Positions 8,418 to 15,244 of a stretch of 64,000 nt of DNA are shown here, piece after piece; position 1 is the first letter of the stretch, and every line of letters starts with the position of its first letter. The notes beneath the pieces are model-generated. The model did no database searches and was not told the origin of the DNA. It saw nothing but the letters and a program-made list of their open reading frames with translations. This DNA is from Mediterraneibacter agrestimuris (GTDB lineage Bacteria > Bacillota > Clostridia > Lachnospirales > Lachnospiraceae), in the NCBI RefSeq assembly GCF_943193195.1, contig NZ_CALPDG010000019.1:1-64000 (forward strand), given 5' to 3'. Made by a program: the position numbers and the translations under genes.

Positions 8418-8725
8418 TCGGTAGCGCATACCACCGATTCCACCCGTTTGTCTTTCATCAGCCGGCACAGAAGGTCAAGCTGCTTTTTCTTGTCCTTCGG
8501 CACCTCGTATTTCCATTCTTCGGGCAGGATCGGCAGATCACCATAACGCCATTTGGCATATTGTTCCCCATAAGCCTCCGGCTGCGCCAGTTCCAGAAGG
8601 TGCCCCACGCACCAGCTCACCAGGTAGCCGCCGCCCTCCAGGTAGCCGTCTTTTTTTTCATTTGCGCCCAGGACCGCCGCCAGCGACATGGCGACAGAGG
8701 GCTTTTCCGCAATCACTAATTTCAA
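8408..8725 (-). pseudogene. topB: DNA topoisomerase III, N-terminal fragment
   Basis: 105 codons. It starts at TTG (8725), with AAAGGAGG about 9 bases upstream. The TOPRIM start MKLVIAEKPSVA includes the catalytic Glu. The frame runs to CATD at residues 100-103, then enters the inserted element (V-G-stop). The remainder is at 1-1684. The TTG overlaps the stop of the DUF3789 gene, so the genes are coupled. The insertion removes all strand-passage residues, so this peptide cannot be a topoisomerase. Confidence 0.93.
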
Positions 8726-8856
8726 TGTTCAGACCTCCTTTGCATATCTTCAAATTCTTTGTCCGCCTGCTTTCCTGTCTGTAAAAGACACATCAGCACA
8801 ACGCCGGCAGACATCCCTCCGGTGAATGTAAGAAAGTGTGTAATCATGTTCCACAT
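8722..8856 (-). CDS. DUF3789 small membrane protein
   Basis: 44 aa from the ATG at 8856, chosen for the AGGAGG 7 bases upstream. A single membrane segment (TFTGGMSAGVVLMCLLQ) is followed by GKQADKEFEDM. This matches the DUF3789 proteins commonly placed before topB in ICEs of this type. It overlaps the topB start by four bases. Function is unknown. Confidence 0.85.
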   Translation of the reverse strand: MWNMITHFLTFTGGMSAGVVLMCLLQTGKQADKEFEDMQRRSEH

Positions 8857-8884
8857 AAAAAATCCTCCTAAAAAAATAGGTAAA

Positions 8885-8910
8885 GAAAAACGCCCACCGG
8901 AAAGTGAGCG
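8885..8910 (-). terminator. Hairpin upstream of DUF3789
   Basis: On the minus strand CGCTCAC pairs with GTGGGCG and TTTTTC follows. It sits between the SLOG fragment and DUF3789 and could end transcripts from upstream or attenuate the topB operon. Confidence 0.6.
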
Positions 8911-8938
8911 TATCATCAAGTATCAGTTATCCATTCTT

Positions 8939-9107
8939 TCATTTTCTTTTCGCTGCGGGTTGCCCTGGCAGAACAATCTCCCCGACAGGGATTTCCCGTA
9001 ACTCTTTTTTCATTTGGTGCGCAAACCGGATAGTCCTAACTGTGCCGCCTTTCTCCCTCCTATCATACACAGCAATCACCCGGTCAGATTGTTCGACCAT
9101 GTAGCTG
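8939..9107 (-). pseudogene. Truncated second copy of the SLOG gene (C-terminal end)
   Basis: The minus strand encodes a frame reading YMVEQSDRVIAVYD, then GGTVRTIRFAHQMKK, then REIPVGEI. This is close to the C-terminus of the intact gene at 9870-10355 in both DNA and protein, but it ends differently (LPGQPAAKRK). Similarity stops at about 9107, where the RibD-type gene ends. It has no start of its own. It looks like a remnant left when the reductase gene was inserted or recombined into the ICE. Confidence 0.8.
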
Positions 9108-9788
9108 TTAATGAATCACTTTATAATGCAATCTAATATATGAGTCCTCCAAAACCGTACATTCTTGTAATTTCAACACGCCTAATTGTGATAGTTCACT
9201 TTTTGATAGTAATGATTTTCCATCAATCAAGGTGGATGTATCCTTACCTCCAATTAAAACAGGGGCAACAACAATATCAATATAATCGAATAATTTTTCC
9301 CGAAGAAATAACCCGTTTAACGTACCACCGCTTTGTATAGTGATCCTTTGACAGCCATATTTTGACTTAAGTTCTGCAAGAGCATCTGTCAAAGATAGCT
9401 CACTTTGATAAATAATATGAAGATTGACTTCCTTTATCTGAAATGCTGGATGATCTATATTGGAAGTAATCAACACAAATTCTTTTGATAAGGCACATAA
9501 ATAGCGAATACCATGTTCAGTCAAATGACTGTTGTCAATTATCACAAAGGAAACAGGCGACTTGTTCGGCAGTCCTTTCATGTTGATACCAATCTTTTCC
9601 TGTACTCTGCCAGAGTTGAGCGACCATAAATCTGTTGTCTGCTCTATCTCATAATATTGGTGTAGTCCTTCTTGAACGCCCATAATTTTAGGGAAATCTT
9701 TGTCCACATCTAAATCATCTGTTGCTCCTGTGCTGATTTTCCCGTCAACAGACATCAGCATAAATAATGTCGTAATAGGTCTGTCCAT
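9108..9788 (-). CDS. RibD C-terminal/dihydrofolate-reductase-family protein
   Basis: 226 aa. It begins PITTLFMLMSVDGKIS, the usual N-terminus of RibD_C reductases. It has IQSGGTLNGLFLRE in the nucleotide-binding region and ends with an APVLIGGKDTSTLI block. The family reduces pyrimidine or pterin-like substrates with NADPH; the substrate here is unknown, and drug resistance should not be assumed. ATG follows GGAGGGATAAA. A promoter is visible: -35 at 9853-9858 and TATAAT at 9829-9834, 18 bp apart. The gene is AT-rich against the surrounding ICE and lies between two imperfect copies of the SLOG tail, so it is probably acquired cargo. Confidence 0.85.
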   Translation of the reverse strand: MDRPITTLFMLMSVDGKISTGATDDLDVDKDFPKIMGVQEGLHQYYEIEQTTDLWSLNSGRVQEKIGINMKGLPNKSPVSFVIIDNSHLTEHGIRYLCALSKEFVLITSNIDHPAFQIKEVNLHIIYQSELSLTDALAELKSKYGCQRITIQSGGTLNGLFLREKLFDYIDIVVAPVLIGGKDTSTLIDGKSLLSKSELSQLGVLKLQECTVLEDSYIRLHYKVIH

Positions 9789-9869
9789 TTTATCCCTCCA
9801 AATCCCGATTTTTCTTTCGCATTTTGAAATTATAGCATGAATACAGAGATTTATCCAACAACCTCGATG

Positions 9870-10355
9870 CTAAAGTAAATGTATCTCCCCGACAGGGATT
9901 TCCCGCAGTACCTTTTTCATCTGGTGCGCAAACCGGATTGTCCTAACCGTGCCCCCTTTTTCCCTCCCGTCATACACAGCGATCACCCGGTCCGAGTGTT
10001 CGACCATGTAGCGGTTCCGGTGGGAATAGACGCTGGGGTGGTATTCCTCCTGCATGACAACAACATCCGCGCAAGCCTCCAGCATTTCATAAGTCCGGCC
10101 CTTTGCCATCAGGCTGTCCAGACGCTTTTGATAGGGAATGACAGCAATCAGCTCCAGCGCCGGATTTGTCTTTTTCTTCTCCAGCACAATCTTGGCAAAA
10201 TACTGGTCCACGCCATCCGCGAAACCGCTCATAAAGCGGGTAAACCCGTCTGCAACGGCAGAATCAATTTCACGCTGCAGGGCTGCCTTTACATGGTTAA
10301 TCTCTTTCTGGGGTAAATCCCTGTGCCCGGTGACACAGCAGGTCTTTCCTTCCAT
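9870..10355 (-). CDS. SLOG-family (DUF1273/YpsA-like) protein
   Basis: 161 aa. The start MEGKTCCVTGHRDLP holds the GHR motif of DUF1273/SLOG proteins, with a Rossmann-like order. RFMSGFADGVDQYFAKIV lies near residues 40-57 and SDRVIAVYDGREKGGT near 121-136. SLOG domains are thought to bind or make nucleotide-like ligands; the ligand here is unknown. The gene is transcribed away from the XRE regulator. Its own promoter has TTGACT, a 17 bp spacer and TACAAT, and the -10 overlaps the inverted operator described at 10400. Confidence 0.85.
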   Translation of the reverse strand: MEGKTCCVTGHRDLPQKEINHVKAALQREIDSAVADGFTRFMSGFADGVDQYFAKIVLEKKKTNPALELIAVIPYQKRLDSLMAKGRTYEMLEACADVVVMQEEYHPSVYSHRNRYMVEHSDRVIAVYDGREKGGTVRTIRFAHQMKKVLREIPVGEIHLL

Positions 10356-10395
10356 TTCTATTCCTCCATCCGATAGGTATTATTCTTCACTTTTC

Positions 10396-10485
10396 ATATT
10401 GTAATAGATTTAATTTAGCAAGTCAACAAAAACACCCTTTTTCCCTTTGCGAATAATGCAAGGGTATGAGGTACAATCTATTACA
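10396..10485. promoter_or_regulatory. Divergent promoters with paired inverted operators
   Basis: TGTAATAGATT at 10400-10410 is the exact reverse complement of AATCTATTACA at 10475-10485. Each copy overlaps a TACAAT -10 box. The leftward box (10396-10401, with TTGACT 17 bp upstream) drives the SLOG gene. The rightward box at 10472-10477 drives the XRE gene, with a weaker -35 (TTGCGA). The arrangement predicts autorepression and co-repression by the adjacent XRE protein. Confidence 0.7.
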
Positions 10486-10503
10486 GAATGGGAGGTGAAG
10501 GTG

Positions 10504-10818
10504 ATGTATGAAGATTTTGTCCCGGAACGGCTGGCAAAGCTGCGGACACAGAAAGGCGTATCTGCGCGCGATATGTCTCTATCGTTAGGACAGGCAAACA
10601 ACTACATCAACAACATTGAAAACAAAAAATCACTTCCCGCTATGCAGTCCTTCTTCTATATCTGCGAATATTTAGGCGTAACACCGCAGGAATTCTTTGA
10701 TGAGGGTAACACCTGCCCCGAAGCCTTGCGGGAATTTATCGCAGAGGCGAAACAACTCGACTCCAAATCCATGCAGTATATCCTCGGCATTATGAAAGAA
10801 CTCAATAGCAGAAAGTAA
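10504..10818 (+). CDS. XRE-family helix-turn-helix regulator
   Basis: 104 aa from ATG 10504, chosen for GGAGG 8 bases upstream; the upstream ATGs lack one and would cover the operator. The HTH spans about residues 7-62 (RLAKLRTQKGVSARDMSLSL, then NNYINNIENKKSLP), followed by a short helical tail. It faces the SLOG gene across a shared regulatory region with two inverted boxes, and is probably its regulator. Confidence 0.88.
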   Translation: MYEDFVPERLAKLRTQKGVSARDMSLSLGQANNYINNIENKKSLPAMQSFFYICEYLGVTPQEFFDEGNTCPEALREFIAEAKQLDSKSMQYILGIMKELNSRK

Positions 10819-10866
10819 GCGGTCACGGTGCTGGCCGCTTTATTTGTAAATTTTTTTCGTACCCCC

Positions 10867-10926
10867 TTGCATAAATCCCTCAAAGTGGATATACTATAAG
10901 TAAGAAAGTGAGAATTTCCTACTTTC
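10867..10926 (+). promoter_or_regulatory. Promoter and dyad of the toxin-antitoxin operon
   Basis: TTGCAT at 10867-10872 and TATACT at 10890-10895 are 17 bp apart. A small dyad, GAAAGT (10904-10909) against ACTTTC (10921-10926), lies just downstream and is a candidate antitoxin operator. Confidence 0.6.
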
Positions 10927-10952
10927 AAACTCAAAGCAAGGGAGATGATCGT

Positions 10953-11213
10953 ATGCTGGCCGAATTGCGTCAAAAAGCCCAGGTCACAATTCCAAAGGAA
11001 ATCATCGTTAAACTCGGTCTGTCCGAAGGTGATAAACTGGACATCTTCGAGAAGGACGGTTCCATCTGCATCATGCCGGTGGTCGTCTACCCCAAAAAAT
11101 ATTTAAGCGAGCTTAAAGAAGAAATCGGGGATGTAAAAGCAAAAATCGCATCCGGGGAGCAGCCTGTCTTTGACAGCGTGGACGCCCTGTTTGACAAATT
11201 GGAGGCGGAATGA
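10953..11213 (+). CDS. AbrB/MazE-type antitoxin
   Basis: 86 aa from ATG 10953, with GGGAGATGATCGT upstream. The N-terminal swapped-hairpin DNA-binding domain is clear: ELRQKAQVTIPKEIIVKLGL, then EGDKLDIFEKDG. The C-terminal 40 residues are helical and would wrap the toxin. The stop overlaps the toxin ATG by four bases. It is expected to neutralize the RelE-like toxin and repress its own operon. Confidence 0.88.
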   Translation: MLAELRQKAQVTIPKEIIVKLGLSEGDKLDIFEKDGSICIMPVVVYPKKYLSELKEEIGDVKAKIASGEQPVFDSVDALFDKLEAE

Positions 11214-11479
11214 TGGCGTATGAGTTTACCTTTACGCCCCGTTTCCAAAAGCATTTTAAGGGCCTGACTGCACAGGAGAAGAAGCAGCTTAAAAACAAAC
11301 TGGAACTTCTGGCCGAAAATCCTTCCCACCCGTCGCTGCGCACCAAACGCATCCAGGGAACCACGGACCTTTTTGAGTGCAGCGTCAACATGGACATCCG
11401 CATTATCTGGTATTACGAAAGCGACAAAATGATTATCCTGGTGGACGTAGGGCATCACGACATATTAAAGCAGTTTTAA
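11210..11479 (+). CDS. RelE/ParE-superfamily toxin
   Basis: 89 aa. It begins EFTFTPRFQKHFKGL, has a basic helix KKQLKNKLELLAENP, then a beta sheet with IRIIWYYESDKMIILVDVGH. The pattern is that of RelE/YafQ-type mRNA interferases or ParE-like toxins. It overlaps the antitoxin gene by four bases and is followed by a strong terminator. The pair may stabilise the ICE. Confidence 0.88.
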   Translation: MMAYEFTFTPRFQKHFKGLTAQEKKQLKNKLELLAENPSHPSLRTKRIQGTTDLFECSVNMDIRIIWYYESDKMIILVDVGHHDILKQF

Positions 11480-11486
11480 GCAGCAG

Positions 11487-11516
11487 AGCGGTACGCCGTC
11501 ATAGCGTACCGCTTTT
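11487..11516 (+). terminator. Intrinsic terminator of the toxin-antitoxin operon
   Basis: AGCGGTACGC pairs perfectly with GCGTACCGCT across a 7-base loop and is followed by a short T run. Confidence 0.85.
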
Positions 11517-11613
11517 GCTATGTTTCTTTTATTATTGTACCCTGTAATGCCCCGGATATGTCCTTTTCCACTACCGGCGATAATCCAAGAATTACTCCCC
11601 AAATACTCTTTTT

Positions 11614-12027
11614 TTATTTTCCTGTACTTCCAAATCCTCCTGTGCCGCGCTGCCCGCCAAGTTCGGTAACAAATTCCGCAATCACAACCGGGGTGATCAC
11701 AAGCTGGCCCACGCGGGAACCTTTGGAAAGTTCCTGCGGTTTGTTACTTACATTACTGATGATCGCATGAATCTCCCCACGGTAGCCGGAATCCACAGGA
11801 GGCAGCTCACAGACCAGCCCTTTTACCGCCATGCTGGTGCGTGGAAACACATAGCCTGCATATCCGTCCGGCATTTCAATCCCAAACCCAAGAGGAACCT
11901 TTGCAATCTCGCCCGGCTGCAAAGTACAGTCATAGGGCATATAAACATCCGCGCCGGCATCGTTCCCATGCGGACGGAATGGACGGCGGCCCTCCGGCAC
12001 GCCAAAGTCAATCAGTTTGATCTTCAT
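11614..12027 (-). CDS. dut: dUTP diphosphatase
   Basis: 137 aa, normal length for a trimeric dUTPase. All five motifs are visible: NDAGADVYMP, PRTSMAVKGL, PPVDSGYRGEIHAII, KGSRVGQLVI and the Gly-rich RGTGGFGSTGK tail. The enzyme hydrolyses dUTP to dUMP, keeping uracil out of DNA and supplying dUMP. The start overlaps the stop of the ThyX-like gene by four bases, so the two are co-translated. Its presence in an ICE beside a thymidylate-synthase-like gene points to an element-borne nucleotide module. Confidence 0.95.
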   Translation of the reverse strand: MKIKLIDFGVPEGRRPFRPHGNDAGADVYMPYDCTLQPGEIAKVPLGFGIEMPDGYAGYVFPRTSMAVKGLVCELPPVDSGYRGEIHAIISNVSNKPQELSKGSRVGQLVITPVVIAEFVTELGGQRGTGGFGSTGK

Positions 12028-12776
12028 GCGCCGCCTCCTTCAAAAAGTGCCGGATAGTCCGCTTTCAGAAGATCCTCCGGCGTCATATCCGCGCCTATTT
12101 TTCTGCCGCAGGTCATTTTCCCCTCCAGGCATTTGTCCCGCTGGCAGAACGGCCCTGTAAGGCCGGGGGCAAATAGCACCGGGCTTAAAGTATAAAGCTC
12201 CTGCCAGATTTTCAGGAGCACGATCCGGGTCTCGTCCGTATTGCGCCGGCATACCCGCTGGCCGATGATGTGTTTCCACTGATAGGGCGTGGCGCTGATA
12301 ACCAGCACATTCCGAAACCCCTGGGGTGTGGCATAGCCCGCCGCGTCATGGCCGATCCCCTCGGCACACAGCTTTTCGTAACAGTCCATGCCTTCGTGAC
12401 AGCTTTTTAAGTACAGTTCCCGGACCGCAGCCGGGGCGGTCAGAATCTCATAAGGTACCGCAAAATCTGCCTGCCCCGTATAATTGCTGTACTGTAAGGA
12501 CGCACTCATAAATTTTACCTCGTTCTGGTGTCTGGTGATCTGTGCCAGAAAACGCCGGCTTGCTCCCACAACAGCAACGGTAATGACCGCAAATTTCTGG
12601 ACCGTTGGGTGCGGAAGGCCGCTGATTGCCGCCACGGTATTCTCGCTGAACGATTTTTCATAAAGAGCCATCAGGTCGTCCATTGTGGCGATCCGGTGGC
12701 CCCTTTGGGTGAGCCGGGCGGCAAAGACCATGTTCTTCTCGGCCTCCGCAACCGCCTGGCAGTTCAAAATCTTCAC
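12024..12776 (-). CDS. ThyX-like flavin-dependent thymidylate synthase homologue, divergent
   Basis: 250 aa. The core segment RRFLAQITRHQNEVKFMSAS then LQYSNY corresponds to the ThyX signature RHRxxSxxxxSxRY. Two key arginines are replaced: RHR reads RHQ and SxRY reads SLQY. A later block, QWKHIIGQRVCRRNTDETRI, matches the ThyX helix that contacts dUMP and FAD. A C-terminal CQRDKCLEGKMTCG Cys cluster is unusual. The gene overlaps dut by four bases. It may methylate dUMP, act on a modified nucleotide, or have lost activity; the altered arginines make ordinary ThyX function uncertain. Confidence 0.75.
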   Translation of the reverse strand: MKILNCQAVAEAEKNMVFAARLTQRGHRIATMDDLMALYEKSFSENTVAAISGLPHPTVQKFAVITVAVVGASRRFLAQITRHQNEVKFMSASLQYSNYTGQADFAVPYEILTAPAAVRELYLKSCHEGMDCYEKLCAEGIGHDAAGYATPQGFRNVLVISATPYQWKHIIGQRVCRRNTDETRIVLLKIWQELYTLSPVLFAPGLTGPFCQRDKCLEGKMTCGRKIGADMTPEDLLKADYPALFEGGGA

Positions 12777-12777
12777 T

Positions 12778-13065
12778 TCAATTTGGTTGATTGGTATGTC
12801 CCTCCTTTACAATAGCTTTCAGTAAGAACAGATAGTTGAGGCTGTCTGTAATCTTTTCATTCCATGTGCTTATATCGTAATCCGTATCACCATCAAAGCA
12901 CATATCATACAGGGAGACGATATGCTTCGCCAGCATCCCGGCAAGGGCACGCTCCGGCGTGGTGTGCTGCAAAGCTGCCGCCGCCTTAAAAGCCCCCAAC
13001 CGGTCCGTATCGTCCCCGGTATATTCTTTGGTTTTCCGTTGCAGGATTTCCCTGCATAAAGCCAC
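12778..13065 (-). CDS. DUF1599/NMAD1-like helical protein
   Basis: 95 aa from GTG 13065. The pattern ILQRKTKEYTG, LGAFKAAAAL, AKHIVSLYDMC and then a W-x-EK-x-x-D-x-x-NYL ending resembles the nucleotide-modification-associated domain (DUF1599). The frame stays open upstream for about 13 more codons towards an AAAGGAGGG site, but no standard start codon lies at the right distance. The N-terminus is therefore uncertain. The stop is one base before the ThyX-like start, so it is operonic with thyX-like and dut. Confidence 0.65.
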   Translation of the reverse strand: MALCREILQRKTKEYTGDDTDRLGAFKAAAALQHTTPERALAGMLAKHIVSLYDMCFDGDTDYDISTWNEKITDSLNYLFLLKAIVKEGHTNQPN

Positions 13066-13183
13066 CTGCTCGTCAAAGGCAGCATTGACTTCCTTTTGTG
13101 TGATATGGCATCCCTCCTTTGAAAAATGGATCGTCCCGAATTTTATCTATTATTCGGGACAAATTTACATAAAGTTCCCGGCA

Positions 13184-13666
13184 TTATGCGCTGGGAAGAT
13201 AAATCCAGTCATGCATCAGGCAAACGCTGGGTTCATCCTCCCTGGGAACCATGTGGTAGGTACATTCCCCATACACGGTCCGTTTGTCCTCAATCTCCAT
13301 GCCATACGCCTTATAGAAGCGGTATTCCAGGTTGGAAATGATACACCGCAGGGTTTGAAGCGCCTCCCGCTGTGAGGTCACGATCAAATCCCGGTCAATG
13401 CTGCGCTTTAAGAACAGCAGGGATTTATAAAGCTGTACCTCTGTCCGGTAAGGGCGGCAGTCCATATGTTCCAGCCAGTCGCTAAAGGCTACCGGTCCGC
13501 TTTGGATCACATCACGCTCCGGGTGGTAATACTCGTAGCAGTCCAGGTTTGCCGTGTTCAGAAGGTAGAGCATTTCCCGGACCTCATTTTCCGGCATATC
13601 ATAGAACCGCAAAAGGGAGCGGTACAGATGGACATAGCCGGGTATCGAAACAATGGCATTCACCAT
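13184..13666 (-). CDS. Conserved ICE hypothetical protein
   Basis: 160 aa, family not recognised. A strong ribosome site (AAGGAGGATTTTTCT) precedes the ATG. It reads as a helical protein with aromatic-rich segments (NLDCYEYYHPERDV, CTYHMVPREDEP) and no membrane segment or signal peptide. It lies between the sortase remnant and the nucleotide-module genes, all on the minus strand. Confidence 0.7.
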   Translation of the reverse strand: MVNAIVSIPGYVHLYRSLLRFYDMPENEVREMLYLLNTANLDCYEYYHPERDVIQSGPVAFSDWLEHMDCRPYRTEVQLYKSLLFLKRSIDRDLIVTSQREALQTLRCIISNLEYRFYKAYGMEIEDKRTVYGECTYHMVPREDEPSVCLMHDWIYLPSA

Positions 13667-13691
13667 AGAAAAATCCTCCTTGTAAATAGCG

Positions 13692-13717
13692 GGTGCGGGA
13701 GTTTTTGCCCCCGCACC
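13692..13717 (-). terminator. GC-rich hairpin between sortase and 13184 gene
   Basis: GGTGCGGG pairs with CCCGCACC over a 10-base loop. No T-tract follows on the minus strand, so it may be an RNA-stabilizing or attenuating structure rather than a true terminator. Confidence 0.5.
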
Positions 13718-13737
13718 GGTTTCTTAAAAATATTCGG

Positions 13738-14440
13738 TTATTCCACTTCCAACAGTTTTCCCATGACGATGAAGCGGCTCGCACCTCCGGGCGTACAGGT
13801 GAAAAGGGACAGCACCTTATCACTGGAAGTCACCGTAACATCGGTTTCAATGACAGACCGGCCCGCCATTTCAGAAAGCCATGTGGTGTAGGCGCCGTCA
13901 TCCTTAAAGCTAAGCCTCCAGGGGGAAGTGTCGCTGCCGGACTCTCCGGGCCTTGCCACAAACGCCGTGAAAATTTCCACGATATAGCCGCCGCCAGGTG
14001 TGACAAGGTACATCTGCGGGTGTCCGTCATAATAGCTCTGTTCGTCATACTCATTCAGAGTGGCGAACATGGAGCCGTCCCGCATATTGTGGCCGTAGAT
14101 AATGGTATTGCGGTCCGAAAAATCCTCCTGATTCTCATAGTCTGCAAACAGGCAGCCCACCTTGTTATAAGTGCCGTCATACAGATGGTGTAGGTAATAC
14201 TCATTATCTTCCTTCTGCGTCACAGGATAATTGATCGCCGTATCAGGGAGGGTGAGCCAGCCGATAATGTCCGGCCCGGTTTCCCGGAGCGCATCAAAAT
14301 CCACTGTGGGGAGGACCACAGAGGTGTCCTCCCCGGCAGGTTCCGTTTCCGTGTTATCGTCCTCCGGCGCTTCGGTCTGCTCCGGCAGCTCCACATGGGA
14401 AGCAACGTCCTCATAGGCTCCGGCGCTCTCTGAATACTGG
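13738..14440 (-). pseudogene. srtB: Class B sortase lacking its N-terminal anchor
   Basis: The catalytic domain is complete: YGHN with the catalytic His, SLFTCTPGG with the catalytic Cys, and a downstream Arg in ASRFIVMG. A normal sortase B starts with a cytoplasmic stub and a membrane helix. Here the frame instead opens out of a junction at about 14440 with no membrane segment, and the first ATG or GTG (14394) lies in an acidic linker. A soluble 218-residue protein could be made but would not be anchored. The break coincides with the truncated replication gene next door, showing one deletion joined them. Confidence 0.8.
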
Positions 14441-14575
14441 TTAGTCCCAGTCTTCCGGCAGCGACAGCATGAGGGAGATGAGCCCCTTTGCCTTTAAGGA
14501 CAGTTCCGTATTGCGCAGATGGTGGTTGCACATGATCGTGAAGTCCTTCGTTTTTTCTACCCGGAATACAGCCAT
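14441..14575 (-). pseudogene. Truncated replication-initiator/HTH protein (N-terminal 44 residues)
   Basis: A good ribosome site (AGGAGGCTGTGAA) precedes ATG 14575. The frame begins MAVFRVEKTKDFTIMCNHHL and runs to LMLSLPEDWD, then meets TAA at the junction. This start is that of the DUF6017-type replication initiator widespread in Lachnospiraceae ICEs, which normally continues for 200 or more residues after DWDY. All of the DNA-binding and C-terminal parts are missing. Confidence 0.8.
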
Positions 14576-14605
14576 TTCACAGCCTCCTTTCTCCGGTTAT
14601 TTCCG

Positions 14606-15127
14606 TTACAAGGCGCGGTCCCTGCGGTCATAGTGGAGATGGCCGCCTGAGACCTTCGCATGGTTTTTCAGTTTCACTTCGCCCCGTTCCTGGCTGTCCA
14701 AGAATTTCTGATAGCCGGCATCCGTAAGGAACAGCCGCATCTTATCGCCCTTATCGCCGACAGGAGCATCACCTGAAAGCACGTCAAAGACGATCATGTG
14801 CCTTACCTCCGGGTCAAAGCGTTCCAGCGCCATTATGTCATGACCTTTCAGTTTCTCTGCGCCGGATTTCTGCCTGGCCTCCGCGATCAGCTCCCCGATG
14901 GTCCGCCCTTCCTGCGGAAGCCGGTAATTTTTCTGAATATCCCTCACCAGATCCATGCACTCGGAATCTGACAAAGGGCGCAGCTTTTCCATAAGGTCCC
15001 TTGCCGCTTTCCTCCGTGCCGGGTCACCAGCATACTGTGAAGCCATAGAAAGCTCATTGATAACGGCATACCGTTCACAGCCTTCTGTCTGGTACAGCAT
15101 CCGTTTTTCCATTTCGTTCAGTTCCAT
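14606..15127 (-). CDS. Conserved ICE hypothetical protein
   Basis: 173 aa from ATG 15127, chosen for AAAGGAG 6 bases upstream; the longer frame to 15229 would start inside the ICE-end hairpin. It is mostly helical, with a middle IGELIAEARQKSGAEKLKGH and a C-terminal FLTDAGYQKFLDSQERGE. It lies upstream of the replication-initiator remnant, near the ICE end. No family is assigned. Confidence 0.7.
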   Translation of the reverse strand: MELNEMEKRMLYQTEGCERYAVINELSMASQYAGDPARRKAARDLMEKLRPLSDSECMDLVRDIQKNYRLPQEGRTIGELIAEARQKSGAEKLKGHDIMALERFDPEVRHMIVFDVLSGDAPVGDKGDKMRLFLTDAGYQKFLDSQERGEVKLKNHAKVSGGHLHYDRRDRAL

Positions 15128-15154
15128 GTGAATCTCCTTTCTTCTGAAAATGGG

Positions 15155-15199
15155 TACAAAAAAAGGACATCCACCTAAATAAAAGATGAAATGTCCTTT
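15155..15199 (-). terminator. Intrinsic terminator near the ICE right end
   Basis: AAAGGACAT pairs with ATGTCCTTT. On the minus strand seven T follow. It would stop transcripts entering the ICE from fic. Confidence 0.75.
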
Positions 15200-15244
15200 G
15201 GCATATACGCTATTCAATTTTATGTACAAAGCAGTCTGCCGCTG

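Larger units (their letters stand above)
1683..8419 (-). mobile_element. Nested mobilizable element (IME) with large serine recombinase
   Basis: About 6.7 kb inserted in topB. The ends are a perfect 10 bp inverted repeat, TGTTGGATAG at 1685-1694 and its complement at 8408-8417. Each is flanked by a GA dinucleotide read on the minus strand (1684-1683 and 8419-8418), which fits the GA crossover known for TnpX-type large serine recombinases. Joining the outer flanks at the GA restores an open topB frame, so the boundaries are well supported. The content is a recombinase, a relaxase, oriT, a DUF3847 protein and several small proteins, but no type IV secretion genes. It would therefore have to be mobilized by a helper. 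Base composition is lower in GC than the ICE around it. Confidence 0.93.

Noticed and set aside
9108-9788. RibD-type gene as a trimethoprim-resistance dihydrofolate reductase
   Set aside because: The motifs are of the RibD_C branch, not of the Dfr resistance enzymes.
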